From CAJJBL01 sp964519035 (GTDB lineage: Bacteria > Pseudomonadota > Alphaproteobacteria > Puniceispirillales > Marisalimonadaceae): a stretch of 22,813 nucleotides of DNA. Positions 7,902 through 14,972 of the stretch are shown piece by piece. The stretch spans positions 1-22,813 of the forward strand of contig CAZFKZ010000031.1 in assembly GCA_964519035.1 (NCBI GenBank), given 5' to 3'. Each line of letters begins with the position of its first letter. Positions within the stretch are counted from its first letter, which is position 1. The notes beneath the pieces are model-generated. The model did not search any database. It had not been told where the DNA came from and was given only the letters and a program-made list of their open reading frames with translations. A program made the position numbers and the translations under genes.

Positions 7902-9215
7902 ATGAAAAGATTAAATGACCTAGAATCTTATTGGATGCCCTTTACTGCTAATCGTGATTTTAAAAAAGATCCTAGAATGGTAGTTTCAGCAAATGGTATG
8001 TATTACAAAAGTGATGCTGGTAAAGATATAATGGATAGCGCCGCTGGATTGTGGTGTGTTAATGCAGGGCATAATAGACCCGAAATAACAGCAGCTATTT
8101 CAGAACAAGCATCTGTTTTAGATTTTGCTCCAAGCTTTCAGTATGGCCATCCAAAAGCGTTTGAACTGGCTAGTAGAGTAGCAGAACTTTTCCCCAAAGG
8201 ACTTGATCATGTTTTTTTTACAAATTCAGGATCTGAGGCTGTTGATAGTGCTTTAAAAATTGCTCTAGCTTATCACCGTGCAAGAGGTAAAGGTACTAAA
8301 ACTAGATTAATTGGTCGTGAAAGAGGGTATCATGGCGTAGGATTTGGTGGTATTTCTGTTGGAGGTATGCCTAGAAATAGACAGTATTTCGGTTCATTGT
8401 TAACTGGAGTTGATCACATAGCTCATACTCACCTTCCCGAAAAAAACAGTTTTTCTAAAGGTTCTCCAGAACATGGAGATTATTTAGCTGATACTTTAGA
8501 AAATATAGTATCACTTCATGACGCTTCAAATATTGCAGCTGTAATCGTAGAACCAGTTGCAGGTTCAACTGGAGTTCTTCCACCTCCAAAAAATTATTTA
8601 AAAAGATTAAGGGAAATTTGTACTAAGCACGATATTTTATTAATTTTTGATGAAGTTATAACAGGTTTTGGTAGACTTGGAACAGCCACAGCTTCTGAGT
8701 TTTTTGGTGTAACTCCTGATATTATTTCATGTGCAAAAGCTATAACTAACGGTATAATACCGATGGGAGCTGCCGTAGTCTCTAGTAAAATATATGAAAC
8801 TATGATGGATGAAGCCGATATGCCAATTGAGCTTTTTCATGGCTACACTTATTCTGGTCACCCAATAGCTTCAGCTGCTGGATTAGCTTCTTTGGATATT
8901 TACAGAGATGAAGATTTATTTAACAAAGGAGCAAAGACTGCAAAATATCTAGAAAATGTAGTGCATCAGTTAAAGGATGACAAAAATGTAATTGATATAA
9001 GAAACCTTGGAATGGTAGCTGCTATAGAAATTGCACCTAGGCCTGGAGCTGTTGGAGCAAGAGGTTATGAAGCTATGAAAAAGGCATGGCATAAAGGTTT
9101 GATGTTAAGAGTTACTGGTGATTCGTTAGCTTTTTCACCACCTTTAATTGCTGAAAATCACGATATTGATAAGATTTTTGAAATTGTTCAATCAGTGCTT
9201 AAAGAATTAGACTAA
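7902..9215 (+). CDS. Class III omega-transaminase, beta-alanine:pyruvate type
   Basis: A 437-residue PLP-dependent class III aminotransferase. The N-terminus YWMPFTANRDFKKDPRM and GLWCVNAGHNRPEI, together with GSEAVDSALKIALAYHRARG and GRERGYHGVGFGG, are typical of beta-alanine (omega-amino acid):pyruvate transaminases. The PLP Schiff-base lysine is K279 (CAKAITNGIIPMGA), and D250 in IFDEVITGFGR contacts the pyridine nitrogen. The expected reaction is beta-alanine plus pyruvate giving malonate semialdehyde plus alanine, though taurine- or other amine-active relatives are similar. ATG 7902 is chosen over TTG 7896 because of the GGAGG spacing. The last 9 bp overlap the end of the convergent persulfide-dioxygenase-like gene. 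A weak TTGTCA element at 7841-7846 could give it its own promoter. Confidence 0.85.
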   Translation: MKRLNDLESYWMPFTANRDFKKDPRMVVSANGMYYKSDAGKDIMDSAAGLWCVNAGHNRPEITAAISEQASVLDFAPSFQYGHPKAFELASRVAELFPKGLDHVFFTNSGSEAVDSALKIALAYHRARGKGTKTRLIGRERGYHGVGFGGISVGGMPRNRQYFGSLLTGVDHIAHTHLPEKNSFSKGSPEHGDYLADTLENIVSLHDASNIAAVIVEPVAGSTGVLPPPKNYLKRLREICTKHDILLIFDEVITGFGRLGTATASEFFGVTPDIISCAKAITNGIIPMGAAVVSSKIYETMMDEADMPIELFHGYTYSGHPIASAAGLASLDIYRDEDLFNKGAKTAKYLENVVHQLKDDKNVIDIRNLGMVAAIEIAPRPGAVGARGYEAMKKAWHKGLMLRVTGDSLAFSPPLIAENHDIDKIFEIVQSVLKELD

Positions 9216-10100
9216 GTGTTTAAGGCTATTTATTGGTACTTTGATATAAACATTCCCATTATCTTCAGCTGGAGGCAAATGACCTGCATTCATATTAACC
9301 TGAATGGAAGGAATTATTAATTGAGGCATATTTAAAGTTTTGTCTCTAGTTTCTCTAATTTTTACAAACTCGTTTTCACTAATTTCGTCATTAATATGAA
9401 TATTATGCTTCTTTTGATCTTTTATTGAAGTTTCCCAAGTAACGTTTCTCGTATCTGGCGGATAATCGTGACATATAAATAGTCTTGTTTCATCAGGATA
9501 GGAAAGTATTTTTTTAATAGATCTAAAAAGGGTGCGTGCATCACCTCCTGGAAAATCAGCTCTCGCACTTCCCAAGTCAGGCATAAATAAAGTGTCTCCT
9601 ACAAAAATAACATCATCAACTACATGAGCGGTACATGCAGGTGTATGACCAGGAGTATAATGAACTTTGCATTTTATTTCTCCAATTTTATATTCATCTT
9701 CATCTTGAAATAGATAATCAAATTGACTACCATCCCTTTGGAATTCAGTACCTGCATTAAAGGTCTTTCCAAATAAATTTTGAACTTCTGATATTTTTGC
9801 AGAAATACCAATTTTACCACCAAGCTGTTTTTGGATATAAGGTGATGCAGAAAGATGATCAGCATGAACGTGAGTTTCAATTAACCACTCAACAGTCAGG
9901 TTGTTATCTTTAACAAAATCTATAATTTTGTCAGCATTTATATAATCCATAGAACCTGATGAAAAATCAAAATCAAGAACACTATCTATAATAGCGCATT
10001 TCTGTGAAGAAATATCACTTGCAACATAACTTATTGTTCCAGTTTTTTTATCATAAAAACCTTTCACTGATAATGATTTGTTTGAATTAGTACTTTTCAT
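9207..10100 (-). CDS. MBL-fold metallohydrolase, probable persulfide dioxygenase (ETHE1/Blh-like)
   Basis: A 297-residue metallo-beta-lactamase-fold protein. The metal motif THVHADHLSA gives H77, H79, D81 and H82; further ligands are H152 (TPGHTPACTAH), D169 (FVGDTLF) and H211 (CHDYPP). The segments MPDLGSARADFPGGDA and the HDYPPDTRNVTWETS region match persulfide dioxygenases rather than glyoxalase II, as in the ETHE1 and Blh groups. Such enzymes use iron to oxidise glutathione persulfide to sulfite. No rhodanese domain is fused. It sits 21 nt downstream of the amidase gene and is probably co-transcribed with it. A sulfite-producing enzyme in the same region as a TauE/SafE permease is suggestive but not proof of a link. 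Confidence 0.82.
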   Translation of the reverse strand: MKSTNSNKSLSVKGFYDKKTGTISYVASDISSQKCAIIDSVLDFDFSSGSMDYINADKIIDFVKDNNLTVEWLIETHVHADHLSASPYIQKQLGGKIGISAKISEVQNLFGKTFNAGTEFQRDGSQFDYLFQDEDEYKIGEIKCKVHYTPGHTPACTAHVVDDVIFVGDTLFMPDLGSARADFPGGDARTLFRSIKKILSYPDETRLFICHDYPPDTRNVTWETSIKDQKKHNIHINDEISENEFVKIRETRDKTLNMPQLIIPSIQVNMNAGHLPPAEDNGNVYIKVPINSLKHLV

Positions 10101-10121
10101 TTAATCTCTCTGCTATTTATC

Positions 10122-11540
10122 CTATAATTTAGGTATTGGTCTCTTAGTTTCTTCGTTTGACATTAAAATAGCTTCTAAACTTTTTGCAATTTCAGATAAT
10201 TGAGCATCTCTTCCTGCAGGTGCTATTAATTGTATACCAAACGGCATGTTTTTGTGATCTAAACCACATGGTAGTGCCCATGCACATGGAATTGCCATAG
10301 TACTAGCGTAACTCAAAGCTAACCAACGCATGTAAGTAGGCATTTTTTCTCCATTAATTTCGTCAATAAATAACTGATCATGTGGAAAAGGTGAGACTGA
10401 TGCCGCTGGACATATTAAAACATCATAATCATTAAAAAAAGTTCTAAAACTTTTATAAATCTTAGTTTGCATTGTATGGGCCCATGAGACGTCTGCTAAA
10501 CTATATTTCAGACCTCTTTCTACATTATCAATAACATTTGGACTTAATATATCCCTATTATTGTCAAACCTTTCTTTGTGGGAAGCTACATAGTTAAATC
10601 CACGTATAACTTCAAAACAATTATGAATATCTAAAAAATCAGGTTGATCTAATTGGGATTTATTAAAATTATTTTTAAAGACATCTAATTTTTTAAGAAA
10701 AGTAGATTTAATTCCATTGTCGACTGGTGCGCAACCAAGATCAGGCGAAAATGCCATTTTGACACTAGATAAATCTGCCCCTATTAACGTATCGGGCATT
10801 GATAGTGAATCTAAACTTGAAAAAGGATCATTTTGATCAAAATTAATCTGCGCTTGTAAAAGCAGATAAGCATCATCTACGCTTCTTCCCATAGGACCTT
10901 CTACAGAAAAGGGATTTAATGAAACTGCAGATTTAGTTGAAGGGACTAATCCTGGAGACGGTCTATAACCTGTTACTCCACAAAACCCTGCGGGTGTTCT
11001 TAAACTTCCTCCATAGTCAGTTCCGCTTGCAAGTGGCATCATGTTTGTAGCTAGTGCCGCAGCGCTGCCACCAGATGATCCAGCGGGTGTTTTTTCTAAG
11101 TCGAAGGGGTTACAAGTTGCGCCATACACAAAGTTTTTAGTATTAGCCCCAGCTCCAAATTCAGGAGTATTAGTCTTACAAAAAATGATAGCACCTTGGT
11201 CTCTAATACTTTCTACGACGCTATCATCTTCATCAGGAATTCTATTTTCATATAATTTTGAACCTGAAGTAGATCTTAATCCTTTAACTAAATTAAGATC
11301 TTTTATTCCAACAGGAATTCCATGAAGCATTCCTAATTCATTTCCAGACATAACATCATCTTCGGATTTCTCAGCACTCTTCATGACTGCATCATGATCA
11401 ATTGCAACTACAGCATTTATTGAGGGGTTAACTTTATCAATTTGTTCAATACAACTTTTGGCAAGTTCAATTGGAGATAACTTTTTATTTCCTATCAGCT
11501 TTCTTGCTTCTGTAGCGCTTAATTCAAATGGATGGGTCAA
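10122..11540 (-). CDS. Amidase signature family protein
   Basis: A 472-residue amidase-signature hydrolase. The Ser-cisSer-Lys triad can be placed: K80 in GIPVGIKDL, the cis-Ser at S155/S156 in AGSSGGSAAALA, and nucleophile S179 in GTDYGGSLRTPAG. C-terminal motifs (ALPCGLDHKNMPFGIQLIAP) also fit stand-alone amidases. GatA is less likely because no gatC or gatB is adjacent and the C-terminal half follows the general amidase pattern. The substrate is unknown. The start is TTG, with AGGAGA (complement of 11549-11554) 8 nt upstream; no ATG lies near the N-terminus. It heads a minus-strand pair with the persulfide-dioxygenase-like gene and is divergent from the first Irr-like gene, so the Fur box at 11660 could influence both. 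Confidence 0.85.
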   Translation of the reverse strand: MTHPFELSATEARKLIGNKKLSPIELAKSCIEQIDKVNPSINAVVAIDHDAVMKSAEKSEDDVMSGNELGMLHGIPVGIKDLNLVKGLRSTSGSKLYENRIPDEDDSVVESIRDQGAIIFCKTNTPEFGAGANTKNFVYGATCNPFDLEKTPAGSSGGSAAALATNMMPLASGTDYGGSLRTPAGFCGVTGYRPSPGLVPSTKSAVSLNPFSVEGPMGRSVDDAYLLLQAQINFDQNDPFSSLDSLSMPDTLIGADLSSVKMAFSPDLGCAPVDNGIKSTFLKKLDVFKNNFNKSQLDQPDFLDIHNCFEVIRGFNYVASHKERFDNNRDILSPNVIDNVERGLKYSLADVSWAHTMQTKIYKSFRTFFNDYDVLICPAASVSPFPHDQLFIDEINGEKMPTYMRWLALSYASTMAIPCAWALPCGLDHKNMPFGIQLIAPAGRDAQLSEIAKSLEAILMSNEETKRPIPKL

Positions 11541-11548
11541 TTTCTTAT

Positions 11549-11554
11549 TCTCCT
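11549..11554 (-). promoter_or_regulatory. Shine-Dalgarno for the TTG-initiated amidase
   Basis: AGGAGA on the minus strand, 8 nt before the TTG whose first base is 11540. It supports TTG initiation. Confidence 0.55.
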
Positions 11555-11659
11555 GTAAATTAATATAGTCACATTTTAAGATTTATGAGTAAAGAATTTT
11601 AGATAAAATAGTTAATAATTTCTTAGCTTGAATTGTTAGAAAAATGATGATAGAAAATT

Positions 11660-11678
11660 CGTAATGATAATCATTATC
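11660..11678. promoter_or_regulatory. Near-consensus Fur box upstream of the first Irr-like gene
   Basis: The 19 bp here match the classical Fur box GATAATGATAATCATTATC at 17 positions. They contain a perfect 7-1-7 palindrome, TAATGATAATCATTA (11662-11676). The site ends 28 nt before the ATG at 11707 and overlaps where a promoter would sit: possible -10 elements TATATT (11685-11690) and TATACT (11692-11697). This fits repression or autoregulation by a Fur-family protein. The match is seen directly; which protein binds is inference. Confidence 0.7.
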
Positions 11679-11706
11679 AAAAATTATATTATATACTGGA
11701 ATAAAA

Positions 11707-12105
11707 ATGAATTCTATACACCGGCTAAGAAATTATGGATTAAGACCTACTAGACAAAGAATAATGATAGCAGATATTTTATTAAATGGACCCAATAGAC
11801 ACTTCAATGCAGAAACTCTTTTAAATGACATTGAAAAATCTGGTGGGCATATGGCTTTAGCTACAATCTATAATTGTTTAAATAATTTTAAAACTGTTGG
11901 CTTAATAAAACAAATTGAAACACAAGGTGAAACTGCAGTGTTTGATACAAATGTAAAGCCACATCATCATTTTCTTAATGAAGAAAATGGTGAATTAATA
12001 GATATAGACCCTGTAGAATTGAAACTCAAAAAATTACCTAAAACGCCAGACGGATACGAAATTAAAGGGTTTGAAGTAATAGTAAGGTTACAAAAAAGTA
12101 CTTAA
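11707..12105 (+). CDS. irr: Irr-like Fur-family transcriptional regulator (first copy)
   Basis: A 132-residue Fur-superfamily regulator. The winged-helix part includes GLRPTRQR (residues 11-18), RHFNAETL (31-38) and the recognition region LATIYNCLNNFKTVGLI (51-67). After the hinge, VFDTNVKPHHHF carries a three-His cluster (H86-H88), as in the alphaproteobacterial iron-response regulator Irr. The haem-regulatory GCPWHD motif of Bradyrhizobium Irr is absent, as in many Irr proteins. Irr normally responds to haem/iron status and controls haem synthesis, iron uptake and peroxide defence. The position, followed by a paralogue and katG, supports an iron/peroxide role. A Fur box lies just upstream. 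Confidence is high for the Fur family and good for the Irr subgroup. Confidence 0.85.
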   Translation: MNSIHRLRNYGLRPTRQRIMIADILLNGPNRHFNAETLLNDIEKSGGHMALATIYNCLNNFKTVGLIKQIETQGETAVFDTNVKPHHHFLNEENGELIDIDPVELKLKKLPKTPDGYEIKGFEVIVRLQKST

Positions 12106-12217
12106 TAAAATTTTATAAATGTAATATCATTAATTAGATTTCATTTAATTTGCTTGTTTTTTTTAAATTCATACTTATAAAATTCAATTGGTTAATTTTT
12201 TATATTGCGTAAAATCA

Positions 12218-12667
12218 ATGAATAAAAATACTTTAAATAATAATTCTTATAATCAAACTGATTATAGTCATATTCATTTTAAATTAAAAAAAGTTGGTTT
12301 ACGTCCAACTAAACAAAGAACATTTGTTGCTAGCTTATTATTGAATGGTGTTAATAGGCATTTTACAGCTGAAGCTTTGCAAGCTGAGGTATCTCAGTCT
12401 GGAATTACTATGGCTATAGGTACAATATACAATTGTCTAAATAACTTTGTTAAATGTGGTTTAATCAAACATGTTGAAACCAATTGTGAAATGACAATAT
12501 TTGATACAAATGTTGAAAATCACTATCATTTTCTTGATGAAGAAACTGGTAATCTAACAGATATAAATGCTTTTGATATAAAGCTTAACAAGTTACCCGC
12601 TATACCAGAAGGCTTTAATAATTCTGGGTTAGATATAATTATTAAAATAAAGAAAATAAATAAATAA
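12218..12667 (+). CDS. Second Irr-like Fur-family regulator, paralogue of the preceding gene
   Basis: A 149-residue Fur-superfamily protein, about half identical by eye to the preceding regulator over about 124 aligned residues. It keeps GLRPTKQR (27-34), RHFTAEAL (47-54) and TIYNCLNNF (69-77). The His cluster is altered to H102-Y-H104. It has a longer Asn-rich N-terminus and extra cysteines (C80, C90). ATG 12218 is chosen; a TTG at 12188 in the same frame would add 10 residues, and neither has a clear Shine-Dalgarno. There are 112 nt between the first regulator and this ATG, without a visible terminator. It lies 108 nt before katG on the same strand. A divergent metal or haem site suggests a distinct signal from its neighbour, but this is inference. 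Confidence 0.82.
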   Translation: MNKNTLNNNSYNQTDYSHIHFKLKKVGLRPTKQRTFVASLLLNGVNRHFTAEALQAEVSQSGITMAIGTIYNCLNNFVKCGLIKHVETNCEMTIFDTNVENHYHFLDEETGNLTDINAFDIKLNKLPAIPEGFNNSGLDIIIKIKKINK

Positions 12668-12673
12668 ATTTAC

Positions 12674-12690
12674 TTTGAAATCATTCTAAA
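12674..12690. promoter_or_regulatory. ICE-like (Irr-binding) palindrome upstream of katG
   Basis: TTTGAAATCATTCTAAA matches 12 of the 14 specified positions of the rhizobial iron control element as I recall it, TTTAGAA-N3-TTCTAAA. The right half-site is perfect. It ends 4 nt before the proposed katG -35 box and lies 101 bp or fewer from the katG ATG. With two Irr-like genes next door this is a good candidate operator, but AT-rich context raises the chance of coincidence. Confidence 0.45.
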
Positions 12691-12694
12691 CAGC

Positions 12695-12721
12695 TTGACA
12701 GCATTAAATATAATTTATAGT
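12695..12721 (+). promoter_or_regulatory. Candidate katG promoter
   Basis: A perfect -35 TTGACA (12695-12700) is followed after 15 nt by TATAGT (12716-12721). The spacer is short of the usual 17. The katG ATG lies 54 nt downstream of the -10 element. This suggests katG is transcribed independently of the regulators. Confidence 0.5.
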
Positions 12722-12775
12722 TTCTAATCATTAAATTAAGCAATATGACAGTTTAGAAAATGAAAGGAATTTTTT

Positions 12776-14911
12776 ATGGATGACGTCAGTAAGTGTCCTG
12801 TAATGCATGGTTCTGCAACAACCAATAACGGTATTAGTACATCAAATCGCGATTGGTGGCCAAATCAATTAAATTTAAATATTCTTCATCAACATGATAA
12901 AAGATCTAACCCAATGGGTTTAGATTTTGATTATCGTGAAGAGTTTAAAAAAATTGATTATCAAGCACTTAAGAAAGACTTAAATGACTTAATGACTGAT
13001 ACTCAAGAATGGTGGCCGGCAGATTATGGTCATTATGGACCTTTTTTTATTCGTATGACTTGGCATGCTGCAGGTACATATAGAACAAGTGATGGACGAG
13101 GAGGAGGAGGTACAGGCGATCAACGTTTTGCACCTTTAAATAGTTGGCCAGATAATGGAAATTTAGACAAAGCTAGAAGGTTGCTTTGGCCAATCAAACA
13201 AAAATATGGAAATAAAATTAGCTGGGCTGATTTATTTATATTAACGGGTAATGTGGCAATTGAATCTATGGGTGGAAAAACTTTTGGATTTAGCGGTGGA
13301 CGTGCTGATATATGGTCACCACCTGAAGATATTTATTGGGGTAAAGAAAGTGAATGGCTTGATAATGAGCGTTATACTGGAGAACGTGAATTAGAAATGC
13401 CACTTGGTGCTGTCCAAATGGGTTTGATTTATGTGAATCCTCAAGGACCAGATGGTGTGCCTGATCCTTTAGCAAGTGCAAAAGATATTAGAGAAACATT
13501 CGCCCGTATGGCGATGAATGACGAAGAAACTGTAGCATTAACTGCTGGTGGTCATACTTTTGGAAAAGCACATGGAGCTTCGGATCCTGACAAATATGTT
13601 GGTGCTGAACCTGAAGGTGCACCAATAGAGCAAATGGGATTAGGATGGTCAAACTCTTATGCTTCAGGTGTAGGTAGAGATACTATCACAAGTGGTATTG
13701 AAGGAGCTTGGACAGCAAATCCTATTAAGTGGGATAATGGATACTTTGATTTATTGTTGGGCTATGAATGGGAACTTGTTAAAAGTCCAGCAGGAGCTCA
13801 TCAATGGCATGCAATCAATCCAAAAGAAGAAGATCTTGCTCCTGATGCTCAAGATTCTGCAATCAAGGTGCCTACTATGATGACGACCGCAGATATGGCT
13901 ATGCGCGAAGATCCTGCTTATAAGGTGATTTCTAAACGATTTCATGAAAATCCAGACCAGTTTCAAGACGCATTTGCAAGAGCTTGGTTTAAATTATTAC
14001 ACAGAGATATGGGGCCTAAAACTAGATATCTAGGACCAGAAGTGCCAGATGAAGAACTGATTTGGCAAGATCCCGTTCCAGCTGGAAATAAAAGCTACGA
14101 TGTTTCATCCGTTAAAAAACTTATAAAAGAGAGTAATATTACAGTTCAAGAAATGGTGGAAACTGCTTGGGCCAGCGCTTCAACGTATAGAGGTACTGAT
14201 ATGAGAGGTGGTGCAAATGGTGCTCGGATCCGTTTAGAGCCCCAAAAAAGTTGGGAAGTAAACAAGCCAAATCAACTATCAAAAGTTTTAAACGTTTATG
14301 AAGATATCTCATCTAAAACCGGAGCATCCGTTGCTGACGTTATTGTTTTAGCTGGTAATGTTGGTATAGAGGATGCCTCAGGTGAAACACTTTCTTTTAC
14401 GCCTGGACGAGGTGATGCCACTCAAGAGCAGACAGATGTTGACTCATTTTCAGTGCTTGAGCCAGTTGTAGATGGATTTAGAAATTTCCAAAAACAAGAT
14501 TATGGAATTAGCCCGGAAGAAATGATGCTTGATAAAGCTCAAATTATGGGTCTTACAGCTCCAGAAATGACAGTTTTAGTTGGTGGTATGAGATCATTAG
14601 GAATTACTTCAGATGGTCATGGTATATTTACCGAAACAGCAGGTAAACTAACTAACGATTTTTTTGTTAAACTTTTGGATATGTCTGTAGAATGGAAACC
14701 TACAGGTAGTAATTCTTATGAAGCAACTGATAGAGTAACTTCAAAAAAACTAAGAACAGCAACTCGTGTTGATCTTGCTTTTGGATCAAACTCACAGTTG
14801 AGAGCTATTGCAGAGGTTTATGCTTGTAGTGACTCATCAAAAAAATTCTTAAATGATTTTATTTCTGCTTGGAATAAAGTAATGAATCTTGACAGGTTTG
14901 ACATTAGATAA
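12776..14911 (+). CDS. katG: Catalase-peroxidase KatG
   Basis: A 711-residue bifunctional haem catalase-peroxidase that removes hydrogen peroxide. The N-terminal active domain shows the distal triad R93, W96 and H97 in FIRMTWHAAGTYR, the proximal haem ligand H260 in AGGHTFGKAHGAS, and the Met-Tyr-Trp adduct residues W96, Y219 (IYVNPQGP) and M287 (EQMGLGWSNS). The C-terminal half is the expected degenerate peroxidase duplicate (for example AWASASTYRGTDMRGGANGARIRLEPQ). Length is normal and no key residue is missing. There is no signal peptide, so it is cytoplasmic. AAGGA about 7 nt upstream supports the ATG. Its promoter region carries an ICE-like site, and the two upstream genes are Irr-like regulators. 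A strong terminator follows. Confidence 0.97.
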   Translation: MDDVSKCPVMHGSATTNNGISTSNRDWWPNQLNLNILHQHDKRSNPMGLDFDYREEFKKIDYQALKKDLNDLMTDTQEWWPADYGHYGPFFIRMTWHAAGTYRTSDGRGGGGTGDQRFAPLNSWPDNGNLDKARRLLWPIKQKYGNKISWADLFILTGNVAIESMGGKTFGFSGGRADIWSPPEDIYWGKESEWLDNERYTGERELEMPLGAVQMGLIYVNPQGPDGVPDPLASAKDIRETFARMAMNDEETVALTAGGHTFGKAHGASDPDKYVGAEPEGAPIEQMGLGWSNSYASGVGRDTITSGIEGAWTANPIKWDNGYFDLLLGYEWELVKSPAGAHQWHAINPKEEDLAPDAQDSAIKVPTMMTTADMAMREDPAYKVISKRFHENPDQFQDAFARAWFKLLHRDMGPKTRYLGPEVPDEELIWQDPVPAGNKSYDVSSVKKLIKESNITVQEMVETAWASASTYRGTDMRGGANGARIRLEPQKSWEVNKPNQLSKVLNVYEDISSKTGASVADVIVLAGNVGIEDASGETLSFTPGRGDATQEQTDVDSFSVLEPVVDGFRNFQKQDYGISPEEMMLDKAQIMGLTAPEMTVLVGGMRSLGITSDGHGIFTETAGKLTNDFFVKLLDMSVEWKPTGSNSYEATDRVTSKKLRTATRVDLAFGSNSQLRAIAEVYACSDSSKKFLNDFISAWNKVMNLDRFDIR

Positions 14912-14931
14912 TCTTAGTTTCAAATATATAC

Positions 14932-14965
14932 AAATAGGCTATTAATTTTAATAGCCTATTTTTTT
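14932..14965 (+). terminator. Rho-independent terminator after katG
   Basis: Perfect 14-bp inverted repeats (14932-14945 and 14948-14961) centred on the GGC/GCC core of AATAGGCTATT are followed by a T tract (14959-14965). It begins 21 nt after the katG stop. The same stem lies 12 nt past the stop of convergent xerC. The minus-strand T tail is poor, so it probably serves katG mainly and xerC weakly. Confidence 0.85.
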
Positions 14966-14972
14966 ATTGAAA

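Noticed and set aside
10122..11540. GatA subunit of the tRNA amidotransferase
   Set aside because: No gatB or gatC is adjacent, and the C-terminal half looks like a general amidase.
12188..12217. TTG start for the second Irr-like gene adding 10 residues
   Set aside because: There is no Shine-Dalgarno before it and the extra residues do not resemble the family; ATG 12218 was preferred, though it also lacks a clear site.
13290..13966. Overlapping small reading frames inside katG on both strands
   Set aside because: They lie in other frames of a fully conserved katG, have no ribosome sites and show no recognisable family features.
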